From: Arctopsyche grandis
Taxonomy: Eukaryota; Arthropoda; Insecta; Trichoptera; Hydropsychidae
Length of the DNA stretch: 64,000 bases
Direction of reading: 5' to 3'
Assembly: GCF_051622035.1 (NCBI RefSeq)
Contig: NC_135365.1
Coordinates: 3,214,501-3,278,500, forward strand
A program made the translations under genes and the position numbers. Each line of letters starts with the position of its first letter. The stretch's first letter is position 1. Positions 22,019 to 35,305 of this stretch are shown in pieces. The notes below the pieces were generated by a model. It did not search any database. It saw only the letters and a program-made list of their open reading frames with translations, and was not told the DNA's origin.

Positions 22019-23259
22019 ACGAAGGAGCTGATCCCAATATTCTAGACGCAGATAATCGTTCGCCATTACATTGGGCTGCATTGGGTGGTAGTGTTAGTGT
22101 TATGGAATTGCTTTTAAAAGAAGGACTTGATATCGATATACCTGATGAAGACGGGGATACACCACTCCTCATAGCTGCATCGGAAAGTGGACATGAAGCA
22201 ATAATGTTTTTGTTGGATTCGGGAGCAAATTTTAATGCAACTAACGAAAATGGAGAAACAGTGCTTCATCACCTCACAGAAAATGATGCTGGGGAAATAT
22301 TTAAATTACTTCTGAACAAAGGAGCTGATCCCAAAATTCTCGATGAAGATGATCGCTCGCCATTACATTGGGCTGCACTGCATGGTAATGTTAGAGTTAT
22401 AGAATTGCTTTTAAATGAAGGACTTGATGATTATGTAAATATACCAGATGAAGACGGGGATACACCACTCCTCCTTGCTGCATCAAATGGTGAAATTGAA
22501 GCATTTTTGTTTTTGTTGAAGTCGGGAGCAGATCCAAATGATATTAATGCAAAAGAAGAAACAGTACTTCACCACCTCGCAGAACATGATGCTGCGGAGG
22601 TATTTAGATTACTTCTGAACGAAGGAGTTAATCCCAACATGCTTGATGAAGAAGTTCGATCGCCATTACATTGGGCTGCAATGGGTGGAAGTGTTACAAT
22701 TATGCAATTGCTTCTCGATAATGGGCTTGATGTCAATTCGTCTGATGAAAACGGCGACACACCACTCACCATTGCTGCGTTGAACGGTAAACATGAAGCA
22801 GTAAAGTTTTTGTTAAACTGGGGAGCGAATCCAAATGCAATAAACAAAAGAAGAGAATCAGTGCTTCATCACCTCGCAAAAAATGACGATGTAGAGGAAT
22901 TCAAACTAGTCCTGAGCAAGGGAGCCGATCCAAATATTCGAGATGAAAATGGTCACTCACCATTACATTGGGCTGCAAGGGATGGTAGTGTTGGTATTAT
23001 GCAATTGTTTGTCAAAGAAGGAGGTGGCTTAAATTTGTCTGACAGCAATGGTGATACACTCTTCTCTTAATTAAATAAAGTCTCTCTAAGCTAGGAGAGA
23101 TTTTAATTCAATGCTGTATATGGATGTAATCTCAATGCCATAAAATTCATCCTAGAATTGGGATGTGATCTTACAGCTGTTGATAAATTTGGAAATTCTG
23201 CATTGCGTGCAGCTGAGCTTGGAAGAAATGAAAACGTCATTAAGTTATTGGCTGAATAA
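21994..23259 (+). pseudogene. Copy 2, continuation of the ankyrin array in the next frame
   Basis: The frame from about 21994 to 23070 encodes roughly eleven more ankyrin repeats (RSPLHWAALGGSVSVMELLL, NGDTPLTIAALNGKHEAVKF). It joins the upstream array directly if one A is restored in the CTGAAATAATG stretch at 21981-21991. After the stop at 23068, sequence to about 23259 (NLNAIKFILELG; KFGNSALRAAELGRNENVIK) still resembles copy 1 at 14665-14830 but is out of frame. Either the gene is decaying from its 3' end or the single-base change is an assembly error in an A run. Confidence 0.8.
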
Positions 23260-25480
23260 CTTCGAAAGTAATTTAATTCAATAAATTAAAAAGGATTAAA
23301 ATGAAAAAAATATGTGATTCCGACTTCAATGTTAATTAAGAATATCCCCATATGAACTTAATATATGTATGTACATATGTATGTGTGCACTAGCATGCGA
23401 AATAAACATTGAACTGTAAAATTTATATTATATTATTATTTATGTTTGCAGTAAAGCATATGTAAGTACATATGTAATTGTTTAGAACGGTTTCTTATAT
23501 AACCAAATATAAAAGCTTGAGGCGTACATATTAACTATAATGGGTATAACTAATATTAATTTTATGAAAACTTTTCTGTTTTTTAACATAATTACATATG
23601 TAGTGTATATGTACATATATACATAATGATATTTATGTATTTCAGACAAATTTGAAAAACAACAGTAATATTTACAGTATGTACATATGTATATATTAAT
23701 ATTAATTTAAAAGTAGAATTTACAATAAATAACGCACACCATGAGACTATACTGGTGGTTTCACAAGTATCGTCAACATTGTTGAGCGTTTTAATTGTGT
23801 TAATATTAATAAATACGTAGTTATGATATTACCTTGTTAGGAGTAAGTAAGATTATGATTCCACAATATAGTTTCCCTTTTATTGTTTAAATCATACTTA
23901 CTCGTTTAAAAAATTAAATTTAAGCTTTTATTGTATAACATATTTACTTTTTTAAAACTCATCTCGCATTGAACGATGACAATCTTTTATGTTATTTAAA
24001 AATAAATACACTTCATAATAAAAGAATCGTTAAGGATCGATTTTTTCTTAAAATTGTCAAATCTCTTGTTGATTGTTATTCTTTATTTGATTTTGTTTTC
24101 CAACTAATTCCTCTTCGCTTTACTCGATTTCTACCGTTTTTTTTTGTAAATCATAATAGTACTTATCGCATATATATGTATAATATTATCTCGACTCTAC
24201 TCTCTCTAGATTAATTAGGGGTGGCAATGAGTATGGTGATTTGATTGATTTTTTGGAATGGTTCTAGATTAGGTTAGAATTCAACTTGTGTTATATTTTA
24301 ATTCGCAATATTTTTTTTATGTTTATTTTTGTTCGTAGTTATATTTTTTAATGGTTCTGTATTTTATTAAAACCCTCTTATTGTGCCTGAAATAGACTTT
24401 ATATTATATTGAATCCTTCTCTATGTTTTCTTTTTCATGCACTTGATTTTGGAGAAATTGGAAATCTTATTTAGGGGTTTTGCAGAATATATGTATGTAC
24501 ATATGTATAAATTAAAAGACGATCAAAATTTGAGGTATATCCTAGGGTTGTATCCTTGTTTTTGACCCAGTCAGTTTATGATACTAGATATGGATAATTT
24601 TTTTGCTTTAGTTGGTTTATCTGAGTTTGAATTCCGATCTCCATTGCCTTTGTTTTTTTCTCGTTCTGTAGTCTTATCCTAATATTGATGTTGAAAAGTT
24701 GGTATTCTTCGCCTTATTTATTTTACTTTACCTTTTTGGGGTTCTCCATCATGACAATCTTGTAATGCATTATTGTTTAATTAATAATTAAGCAGTGATC
24801 TGGTGCAATATGGCCGGAAAACCATCTCATTTTCCGACTGAAAAGTATTTCTGACTATTTTCTTTGGGGGGTAATATTTTCAATTTGAGGGTCTTAAAGG
24901 TTTTTGACACGTCTTTTAGAAAAATACATCATTGTAGGATATTATATTATATTCAGAAGATATATGTATTATGTAACTATATATCAAAATTGTTTTTTTG
25001 TTAATTTCATATCGTATTATATTTTTAATAAACATTTGACTGAAGAAAGTTATTTTATTTTAATTATTTTCCTCCTCCATATTTGTTAAATTTAAATTTT
25101 TTCTTTATAACTCACAGATACACCTGTAGATGTTTTTCCAAATAAAACAGTTAAGTAAGTAAATGATATCTCACTTAAATTTGAACTGAATTTATAAGCT
25201 TATTAGAGGTATGTATTAAAGTTTTGTAATACGAGGGTAGTTATTTACACATATAAATTTTATTTTAAAAATAAATTGAGATGCTGTTAAGCTTGAAACA
25301 TAATGAAATAAGAAATTTATATTTTGTAATCACTTCATTTTCACTTGAATAATTTAAACAAATTTATGTTTTTTAAGACCTCAATTTCATATAGACATAC
25401 ATATAATACTAGAATATTTTTCATCTAATTTTTTATTTCTGTCCTAAAAATCCAACAAAATGAATCTTGAATTTGGGAAA
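23260..25480. other. Intergenic AT-rich DNA
   Basis: No gene-like ORF (the two short ORFs at 23969 and 24904 are AT-composition artefacts). Contains short palindromic runs of the TATGTACATATGTA type. Nothing else recognised. Confidence 0.5.
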
Positions 25481-25489
25481 ACTCATATA

Positions 25490-26468
25490 AGGTACCAAAT
25501 TACTCAATTTAGTCAAAAATTAAATAAATCATCTGATAACTAAAAATAAAACTATCATTGTTTGATCTGTGTACATATGTATATCAAGCTTGTATTGGTT
25601 AGAAAGTTTGTTTTGGAGGAATAAACAATGAAATTTGAGGTTATGAGTTGCTGCCGGAAATACATATGTATACTCATTTATGTCGGGAACCTTACAGTTA
25701 AGAATAGTTTATTAATACTAAGATTGCTTTAATGATTTGCTTTAAGAATAGCTTATCAATGTATGATTGTCCATAAATGAGTTTATGTATTTACAGAAAT
25801 GAACTTTTCAATCATCAGATAAATTAAATCAGCTGATAACTAAAATGTGATGTATGTATGTATGTAAGCTTATTGTAAAAAACTAAATGTATGTAAGCTT
25901 ATTGTAAATCATATTAACAATTAGATACAACATAACTTCTTATCTCGCAGATAAAACTCCGTGAAGAGATATACTTTTAGCCGTGAAATGTCAGATCTGA
26001 CATATTTGGCCAAAAATCAATATATATCGTGTATTACATTACATGAAGCTAGACGCCAAATTTGAAATTTATATAAATGTACATATGAGAGTTAAAACTA
26101 TAAATATTTAAATATTAGAGAAAACGAGAACCTATAGAGCAAATTTTATAAAATATAGAGTGAATTATAGGCGTTTAAACAATTAAAATCTGATATGGCC
26201 ATATCAAGGCGAAAAGGTTGAAGATAGATTATGGTAGCCTTACGTACCGTCATAAACGTCACCGTATCCGAGATTCTGGATATTTGTTACGCATTGTATA
26301 CGATATTTTATCTCCAACGTAATGGCAGACGATACATTTACGTATATTGATGACCAAAATGAGCAATATGGCAAAGTATGAAAACGATCGGATACGAGAT
26401 AAGAGATATAAAAAAATGACCACTAACACGAAAACCATGTGAACTGTATAAGAGGTAAGTAATAAAAA
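25490..26468 (-). repeat. Repeat X, reverse copy (type A)
   Basis: Reverse-complement copy: ...TTACGTACCGTCATAAACGTCACCG, CAAAATGAGCAATATGGC, AACGATCGGATA, ending GAGGTAAGTAATAAAAA. The subterminal block (CATCTGATAACTAAAA) is present at about 25531 and again at about 25815. Confidence 0.75.
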
Positions 26469-28196
26469 TCCAAAGATTAAATATAACATTATAAAATTTA
26501 TATACATAGGTTCATCAGGTTCTATCCAGATTTTAACAATTGACTCCATTTCCTTATGACTTCTTGACTTCCTTTTCTTCTTGACCCCTTCCGAAAACTA
26601 TTCATGATCAAAATCAGTATGTAGAAACCTTTTTGAGCAATGAGCCAAATAGGGAAAAATTCACGAAATTAATTTTGTATGCTAGACACATACGATTATT
26701 CAAGATAAGCTCGTTTTATATTAAAATTGATATACATATGTATGTATAAATATACAAAATTAGCTCGATCAATGGTATATATGTGCATATGGATGTATAA
26801 TAAGATATTGTATGAACACAAACATACTAACATCGCTACAATACATAATAGGACTCCAGTTCTGGAAAGAAAAGCAATTTACACAAAACACACAAACATA
26901 TATTCTTTAATGTCTTAAAAAACTAGTCAAAGGCACTCTGTAAGTCTGTCTGGTTCTTTTCCAGTGCTGTCTTCATGGTACGTCTCTCGTGTCGGCGTGC
27001 AGTTTCGCGTGCAAAACCTGGACACGGTCGATTTCTCCTCGTCCGTTGGCTAAAATTTAAAAAGAACGCATCTTTTATTCATGCAAAACTTACAGGGGTA
27101 CAAACAAAGGCAACCTAGAGGGTAGGGTAGGTGATGCCAGGAAGGAAGGGTCGCGTTTAAGCCGAGTTAAAAAGTTCTCTCTTCAGTTGTGTATCCATCT
27201 ACTGCTAGGTACACAATATTATATTCACGCTGGGTTTTCTTCTTCTTCATTAACGAGTGTGTGCAAACTTAGTATGTGAGCTATTGGAATGCTGAAAGTC
27301 ATAAAAAAATCACTTCTTTTGTACGTTTTGTGAAAATAATGCATTTAAGGATAGAAATAAGGTACACAGATATTATTTACAAACTGCAAGCATTTGTATG
27401 CTTGATTAAAACCGAAGTTTTTGGTAATGCAACACATCGTTATATTGTCAAACCAATGAAATAGACTTGTTCTCCACTGTAAAGAAGTTTTATCTCAAAA
27501 AGTTTACACCCCTCCCCCAGTCTATATAGCCATGTTTTTACGATGTTGAAACCCAAAGTGTGATAGGGCCAAAGTCAAGACCCAATTTCGCGTCCTTGTT
27601 TTGATTGCGTGTATGGATTTTATGCGTGCGAAATTACGGCACCCAGAAGAGAACTGCTTGATTCCGCAAATGTGGAGATTAAATTATATAAACACGGAAC
27701 GGCTGGAACGTTAAAGGGCTCTAGTGCCCGGGAAACGCCGTGTTCCCGGCAAAAGGAAGCGTTTAGGCCGTGAGAACATTCGAGAATGTCTGTTTATTCG
27801 TTGTTATGTTGCGCTCCGATTTCGTGTTCTCTGTATACACTAGTGTTGATCATGAGTTGTAAATGATATGTTGGAGTTGTGTGATTCACTTTAATTATTC
27901 CTCTTTTCTGTTTAACCATAGGATGAGTCATGGCTAGCTAACTATAGGTAACCAGAAGGCTGCATTAAAGAAAAAGTTTGTTTATATTCATATGAAATTT
28001 TGACGGCTGTGTAAAAGTGACAGCCACGTAGAGGTTATATGATTTGGACAATACACTTAAATATTTGGGCCATGAATTTCACCAATATATTACTTTATTT
28101 AATCTATTAGTGAATTAAAAAAAGGAATATGAGAAAGTCTAAAAGCTTGTAATATTAAGTTTATATGATATGAGAGTAAATGAGGGTGAAAAAAAT
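26469..28196. other. Intergenic; GC-richer 26940-27240 and 27480-27830
   Basis: Two less AT-rich islands with CpG-containing sequence (for example GGGTAGGGTAGGTGATGCC; CGGAACGGCTGGAACG) and no supported ORF. They could be regulatory DNA or unannotated non-coding exons; I see no splice-consistent coding frame. Confidence 0.4.
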
Positions 28197-28960
28197 AGCC
28201 TTTTTACATACCTTCTTTACGTTTCACATGGCTTTCGTGTCAGTGGTCATTTTTATCTCTTATCCGATCGTTTTCATACTTTGCCATATTACTCATTTTG
28301 GTCATCAATACACGTTAATGTATCGTCTGCAATTACGTTGGAGATAAAATATCGTATACAACGCGTTTTAAACACGCGGAAAGTAAATCTTCTTGACGTT
28401 TAATAAGCGTTCGTCCCGTATCTTCCAACCTGTTCGCCTTGATATGGCGACATAAGATTTTAATTGTTTAATTGTTTAAACGCTTATAATTCACTCTATA
28501 TTTTATGAAATTTGCTCTATTGGTTCTCGTTATCTCTAATATATAAATATTTATAGTTTTAAATCTCATATGTATATATAAATTTCAAATTTGGCGTGTA
28601 GCTTCTTGTAGGGTAATACACGATATATATATATATATATATATATTGATTTTTGGCCAAATATGTCAGATTTGACATTTCACGGCTAAAAGTATATCTC
28701 TTCACTGGGTTTTATCTGCGAGATAAGTATTCAATAATAAGTTGTTGCAATAATTTTGTATCTAATTGTTAATATGATTTACAATAAGCTTACATACATT
28801 TAGTTTTCTACAATAAGCTTACATACATACATCACATACAATTATTTTTAGTTATCAGCTGATTTAATTTATCTGATGATTGAAAAGTTCATTTCTGTAA
28901 ATACATAAACTCATTTATGGACAATCATACATTGATAAACTATTCTTAAAGTAATCTTAG
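28197..28960 (+). repeat. Repeat X, copy (type A)
   Basis: Starts CTTTTTACATACCTTC; colinear with 16055. Carries the variant CAACGCGTTTTAAACACGCGG followed by TTTAATAAGCGTTCGTCCCG, shared with the copy at 54990. A 24-bp AT run lies at 28620-28645. Confidence 0.75.
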
Positions 28961-30775
28961 TATTAATAAACTATTACTTTAAGGTTATTACTTCTTAATT
29001 GAGTTGCAAAGGGGTTACGGGATAGCTAGCTATCATTGCTACGATCTTAAATAAGATTTCAATGTAAATTTTAAAGACATATTTAATGATTAAACTTTTC
29101 TAACTTCACGTTGGAAACAATAGTTCATTGTTTGTTAACCACCGTCAGTAAAGTAACCATTTCGGTAAAATATCGAAGCTACTTGAAGAGTGGAAGTGGT
29201 TCAAAATTAGATCACAATTTATTAAAGAGCAGAAATGTCATTGAACTAACAGAGTGAAGCATATGAAAAGCTTGTAATCAAATCAAAATAATTCAGTTTA
29301 TATTTACAAACAAGTGTTCTGCCTGTTGAAATTCCAACAGGTAGTTTCAGAAATTCATTCATATATGATTTAAAATAAAGTGACAATACGTATGTATAAT
29401 AATAATTAATCGGAAACGGAACGTAAATAAAAATCGGGACTGGGAAATAGAAATTGGGAATAGAAACTACAATCGGGAATCTTAACTGAAAGATAAATCC
29501 AGGATTGGAATAGAATTAGGAATTTAAATCGGAACCGCAACTGGAATCAGAACAGGAATCGGAATAATAATTCTAAAATATGTTTTTTTGAAATCTCTAT
29601 ACTTGTCGACGCATTCGCCACATACCCACATACCCATAGACATATGTATATCGCGTCCGTTTTTGAATATTTTATTATAGGAAATTCAGGGCATGTATGT
29701 ATCTATTAATTTTAAATTCATTTAATAGTCAGATTAGGTTGTAAACACTTTTGGACTTGTTCCAAAATAAATTCATTCTATAAATCCCTATGGTAAAAAT
29801 GTACAAGATGGAATTATGTGATATTATAATAAAATTTAATTTAACACTAAAAAGCATGAAAGAAAAAAAGTTTTTTTGATAAACAAGCTTTTTATTGGCG
29901 TAAAATAATTAATAAATATAAAACACCATCAAAAATAGAATCAACATTTATTTTCATCGATACTATGTACTAGAGTACGAGTTATAAATTTAAAATATCA
30001 GTTCCGAACCAAAGGCTCACTTCTGAAGCCGCATTCGCAATTCAATGGCTGTTTGCAATCTCCTTGAGCTCCTCGAGTTTTCACAGTGTTTCACATACTT
30101 TAGATTTCACCATTCGGTGACTACGAGTTTCAAGATAGAACGAACTTTATAAAATTGCACTTGAAATATGATGAATATCGAATTAGTGATACTGAATTCG
30201 AAAGGTGAAAATATTGTTCAATTACCGACCGCTTTGCGGATTTTCCGGCAGTGGAAAAACTTAAATTAGTTTTTTGTTTTAAGCGAAAAAACATAATCCG
30301 CATGGTCTTGTCCCGGAAAGTGCCCTGAAAATGAAAGAGTTGATAAAATTTTGTGAAAATGCACAATTTCCATATTTTTTTCTTTATTTAAAGCGATTAT
30401 TTCACCCGTTGTTTCGATCGGCTATGCAAATTTATGCATGGAATTAAAAAGTCCGAGGTGAAGCATCGAGCCCACGTGGTCGGATGCTTAATCAAAAAAA
30501 AAGTATTAAAAAAGGTGAAAAATACCCGCGAACATTTTTTGAAAGACGGGCGAAAGCGAAGATTAATGCGCATATATTTTTTAATATCTTTAAACATGGT
30601 CGTTTCATTTCATCTTCAAAAAAAAAGAGCGTAATTAAAATGGAGAAAAGGAAGTAATTTTTGGCGCTCGTTTTAAGTGATAAATTTCTGACACGTTTTC
30701 AACATATAAAATTGTTTAGTATTAGTGCAACATTTTCAAATTTTACTATAAAATAAAGACATCATGAACTTATTT
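28961..30775. other. Intergenic; degenerate GGAATCGGAA array at 29400-29570
   Basis: A loosely tandem purine array (GGAAACGGAACG, CGGGACTGGGAAATAG, GGAATCGG...) resembles the reverse of the CCCGTTCCC repeat at 1500-1907. The ORFs at 30130-30634 overlap on both strands and show no family features. Confidence 0.45.
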
Positions 30776-30779
30776 TATT

Positions 30780-31172
30780 TTATTTCACATGTAGAACATG
30801 AACACTCTACTTTACAGATCGCTCCAAAGCGACGAGTCCAATTATACAGATACAATAGTCAATCAACATACATAAGAATTTTATACCATGTGAATTCATA
30901 CAAACATCTACAGTGACACCTACGTAGAAAGTTTTTGCAGCATTTTATTATCAAATTGGCAAAACTCAAGATGTTGAATAACTTAGCAAGAGAGATGGGG
31001 AAGAGGATGGCAATTTACAGGAACCGTTCAATGAAAATCAGAAAAATTGGCAAACTCTGATAAGAAACGATCGACCTGGGGTCACAAACCAAGGTCTGGT
31101 AAACTGCGGGACTCTAGTGGGACTCGAACCTGTGACCAATCTGCTCGAAAGCATACTATACTAACCTGGTTA
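30780..31172 (-). mobile_element. tRNA-derived SINE (reverse)
   Basis: Read on the minus strand, the head has an A-box-like CCAGGTTAGTATAG and a B box GGTTCGAGTCC. The body has CGATCGTTTCTTATCAGAGTTTGCC and ACGGTTCCTG, then a tail near GCGATCTGTAAAG and TGAAATAAAATAAAA. It matches the SINE at 36527-36976 in the same order. Likely transcribed by RNA polymerase III when active. Confidence 0.8.
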
Positions 31173-31184
31173 TGAATAATTTAT

Positions 31185-31335
31185 TTTTATTTTATTTCAC
31201 ATAGATACATGTATACCAGGAAGGTATAACAGGTAAAAGCTAATGCGTCTTCCTATATAATTAATTACAAACATTGCAGCATTTTTATTACATAAATCGC
31301 TGTATTTGGAGAGACTGATGAACACGAAATTTAGA
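31185..31335 (-). mobile_element. SINE 3' fragment (reverse)
   Basis: TTATTTCACATAGATACATG...TTACATAAATCGCTGTATTT matches the 3' part of the SINE at 31918-32262 and of the one at 40626-41010. Confidence 0.6.
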
Positions 31336-31339
31336 ATTA

Positions 31340-31790
31340 ATTACACTGTCTGACACGAAAAATGGTTCAGACACGAGATATGACTTTTCTTATAGATCTA
31401 TGCCCAATAAACACGAATCTGGTATTAAAAAATGTTGATTGGCTCGAGATTCGGAGATATGTATATGTGTTTTTTAAATCGCGCGATTTTTCTATATCTT
31501 GGTGTTGTTCGGTCGATGTCTCAAAATGTGTTAATTTTCTGTTCAAAATAAATATTGAAATCTATGGTCGGGTATTTTATCTTTCATTTGTAGTACTTTT
31601 CAGCTGTCAAATCTCTCTAAGTAGTCAACCAGTTCAAATCAAAAGTCAAAAGAAAGTATTTTCACTTGGGATTTTTTCCCACTGTTAATACTATTTTATA
31701 GCGAGTATTTTCTATTTCATGTTTATTGAGATAGTTTTCTGGCCACACTTTTTTTTTGTTTTCGTTTAAAAGGGTTAATTGGAAGTGTGG
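31340..31790 (+). mobile_element. MITE-like element, partial (family of 4035)
   Basis: ACACTGTCTGACACGAAAAATGG through ATATGACTTTTCTTATAGATC to TTAATTGGAAGTGTGG; matches 4035-4490. The right-hand inverted repeat is missing. Confidence 0.7.
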
Positions 31791-31917
31791 AAGAAATACA
31801 AAGCATAAGATTTGGGTAAATCAATTAAATCAATCAATGTGGGCTTCAATTTTCATTATTTCAATATTTATTTGGATTTCAAAGTAGGTATGTAATAATA
31901 TTATAAAAAATCTATAT

Positions 31918-32262
31918 TTATTTATTTTTACATAGGTTTAACAGGTAATACCCAATGCGTCTTCATAGACAATTAATTACAAACATTTTTTTATTACATA
32001 AATGGCTGTATTTCAAGAGGCTGAAGAACACGAAATTAACAATAAAATAATTAATTAATTAATACATCTATGGATTAAGACTTATACATAATTTTTTTAC
32101 ATATTGTACATAAATCAAATTCAGGTATTTGTGACATAGCGAGTCTACATAGCGAACAAGTCTGACTAATAGCATTAAATATTGGTACGGGATGGAATCC
32201 GGTAACCTCTTGGTGCTGAAAATAAACGCAACCACTGCGCCATACTGCTGGCTAAATATTAA
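31918..32262 (-). mobile_element. tRNA-derived SINE (reverse)
   Basis: On the minus strand: AGCCAGCAGTATGGCGCAGTGGTTGCG (A box) and TTACCGGATTCCATCCC (B-box region), then a shortened body and the tail CAGCCTCTTGAAATACAGCC. The central conserved core seen in 36527-36976 is mostly deleted. Confidence 0.75.
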
Positions 32263-32880
32263 GCAATGTACGAAATAAGAAAAAACACACACATTTTGCG
32301 CATGGATACCCAAGGCACAAACCGACGAACATACATATGTATGTACGTTCTATGAAATTCAAAATATGGACAAACAAATGTGTCTAAACATATATTTACT
32401 TAATCTGAATGAAGCTACCAAAATAGATGTACTGCATACATGAAAATATATAATATACTCTTTTCAATTTTAAATACGCCAACTTGCAGTGTAAATATCG
32501 ATAAGACTAAAAATAGATTTCATTGGAACAAATATTATCAGAATACACGATAGCGAAAATGTTCGGATTACTTCAATGGCGTGTTCGGTAAAAATAATGT
32601 GAAAAAATTTCCAAAGTATTTTCATCGTTTGAGATCTTTTACGATTCATAAACGTCCTCATCGTAAATTTCAACAAGTATTTTTTTTATTTAAAACAAAC
32701 ATTTGTTTTCTTTGTTCTTTTGGCGACTTTGTGTTTTAAGCTCGTTTGAATTCAATATATCTAAATTTAGATAAAATCGATCATATTTTAAATGATATGT
32801 GTACAAAGTAATAAAATATTTAATATACATATGTACATCTCCATTGAATGTATAGGTAGGTTGTTCAGATAGTTTAATTT
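32263..32880. other. Intergenic, nothing recognised
   Basis: AT-rich; short minus-strand ORFs at 32068-32676 overlap the SINE or lack any family signature. Confidence 0.4.
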
Positions 32881-32883
32881 TAT

Positions 32884-33040
32884 ATATGCATCTTTATATT
32901 TGAAAGTGGCAAAAGTCTAATTTTCAGTTCCAAAAACACTATTTCAGGTTGACTTAATTCACAAATTGTTATCACTACTTAATTTAATTCGATATGTTTA
33001 AAATCTCGGTAATGCAGAATAAACTTATTACAGGCCACCA
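32884..33040 (+). mobile_element. Half copy of TATATTTGAAAGTGGC element
   Basis: TATATTTGAAAGTGGCAAAAG, TTCAGTTCCAAAAACACTAT, GACTTAATTCACAAATTG; matches the reverse of 52170-52373 and the fragment at 61615. Ends near TTACAGGCCACCAGTG. Confidence 0.6.
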
Positions 33041-33224
33041 GTGCTTTCTTCTTAAAGCTATTCTTCAATTTGGATGAAGTCTTATGCCTTGTATTTTATT
33101 GGTCAATTATTTTATGGTCGCCCCATATAATAAACGGTCAGTAATTATAGCAAAAAACTGTAACTGTAAATATGATAAATAGTAAATTAAACCATTCTGG
33201 TCGGTTAATATGATAAAATGCCCA

Positions 33225-33930
33225 TTTTATTTATATATAAGTAACATATTACATATATTAGTTACGTGTAAGTTGTATTTTTATATTAGTTACATATTAA
33301 TATATTAGTTTTAAATTATATTTATCCATTTTTCGTTTAGCCATAGTGGCGAAAAATTGTAAATAAACAAATAAAAAAATATTTTTTATATATTTACATA
33401 TATTATTTTATTTAAATATTTACATAAATTACATTATTTACATATTTTATACTAATATAAGTAACACATTTAAATATATTATATCATTTACATATTAACA
33501 CAAATTATACATACATATATAAGTAACACATTTAAATATAATATATCATTTACATAATAACACATATTATACATACATATATAAGTAACATATTGAAATT
33601 AATTATCTTATTTAAATTTTTACATTAACCTACATATTTAAATTCATTATATTACTATAATATTTACATATCTAAGTAACCTATTTGAATTAATTGTACT
33701 ATTTAAATATTTACAAATATTATATATGTATATACATATGTATGTAAGTGTACCCTGTTTTAATTAATTATATTACTTATATATTTACATATATTATACA
33801 TATCTTTAGTTAATATTGAATATTTAAATATTCACGAAGATATTATTTACTAATTTATGTACATATATTATATTATTTACGTATATTATACGTATTTATA
33901 TAATTTACATATATGCGTAACATAAAAATA
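33225..33930. repeat. Degenerate AT-rich minisatellite
   Basis: Irregular tandem units anchored by AAGTAAC(A/C)(C/T)ATT at 33459, 33521, 33582, 33673 and a variant at 33745, giving periods of 61-91 bp. Intervening sequence is TTTAAATATTTACATATATT-like. Confidence 0.65.
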
Positions 33931-34590
33931 ATTTTAAATCATTTGAGAGCTGCATACTTCGAGCCGAAAAGAGTTTTCCAATTCGAAAGCTGTTGTACGA
34001 AACTTTTGTGAGCATATCGCGTAATTGTCAATATAATTCAAGTCTTGATCAAGAATCGTTGGATATAATCGAAAAGTTTATGTTGTATTATATTAAATAT
34101 ACATGAATAATATACATATTACTAAATATGATATGGGGGGGGGGGGATAGGAGAGGAAACATTCAGCCGAAGACCGAATATTCAGTTACGGGAGTCCTTA
34201 ATCCGTTTCTCCCCCCCCCCATATTATTGCCGGGGTTATATAAATGGTATCGCGTTTGTCGTGGATTAATAATCTCAATCACGTAACTGGTGATTTATGG
34301 GGATTCGCCTATGTGTGATTTATGCGTTTGTTTCTTGCCGGGGAAATTTTCGCGCGCGCGTGATTAAAACTGAAACGACGATACAATATGTACCTATATG
34401 TATATATGTACATATGTATGTGCCGTTCTAAATGGGGATGTTATGCGATTCGATTCGAGGATACGTTTTACATAGTAAGGTTGAGTGTGGTGCATACGAA
34501 ATCCTACACATTTAGCCATAGTGTCAATTCAGGGTGACCTGTTATGGCATATAGGGCATACTGTATGTACATATGTATGTATGTATGTAT
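33931..34590. other. Intergenic with G12/C10 hairpin at 34131-34224
   Basis: ATAT followed by twelve G at 34131-34146 faces ten C followed by ATAT at 34211-34224, giving a 14-bp perfect stem with a 66-bp loop. A less AT-rich patch (34240-34380) with GGATTAATAATCTC and CGCGCGCGCG follows. No coding frame. Confidence 0.55.
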
Positions 34591-34919
34591 ATACAGTATT
34601 CGGACATGTACCCCCTGGACACATACCCCCGGCCAAAAACCCCCTGGACATTAGCCCCCCGTGAAAAAAACCCCCGCCATGGATAAAATTTGTTTAAACA
34701 TAGTAATAAATAATTAATAATTTAAAAGTAATAAATAAGAATAAATGAAGTGTGGTAGAGCATATTTAATTTAAATGTATATATAATATTTAATTTCAAT
34801 TTATTATTATAAATATCAATTTAAAAGACTCTCAGTCACCAGTTGGCGTTTGCGTTCTGTGGTATTGAAAGTAAATTTTAATAGAAGTATATATTTTTGT
34901 TATATTATTAATATTATAT

Positions 34920-35305
34920 TATTACGTACGCCGTGGATTGAGCGAATTGCACTTAGACCAACGGATATCTGTTATCGGGTTAACTAAGTGCATGCACTTA
35001 CTTCCAAGGATTATATCTGGACTCTAAGTGCATTTAGGCTAAACAATGACCGTTATTAGGCTTTTCTCAGAATCGGTACGGGGAGACCCAATGTCGTGGA
35101 AATACATATCCGAATACGTGATTATACAACAGGTAAACAGATAAGGCGTCCTGAGAGATCTACCCTTTATAAGGCGGTACGTAGGCGATATCATGTCATT
35201 TCTGGACTGAGCACTGACAGTGTGTGTATCTCCTTAATCATCAATAAATGCTGTGAAACGACTGTTGACCTTTTACTTGGATCCTCCACCCACCCCTACG
35301 CAACA
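34920..35305 (+). mobile_element. Solo LTR with ATAT target-site duplication
   Basis: Begins T(A)TTACGTACGCCGTGG and ends CACCCCTACGCAACA; ATAT flanks both sides (34916-34919 and 35306-35309). Contains TTTATAAGG (TATA-like) and AATAAATGCTG (poly(A)-signal-like). A 4-bp duplication and TG/CA ends point to a Ty3/gypsy-type retrotransposon; no internal coding region remains. Confidence 0.88.

Noticed and set aside
30130-30634. Three overlapping ORFs on both strands
   Set aside because: No family features; they overlap in sense and antisense and have no splice or promoter context.
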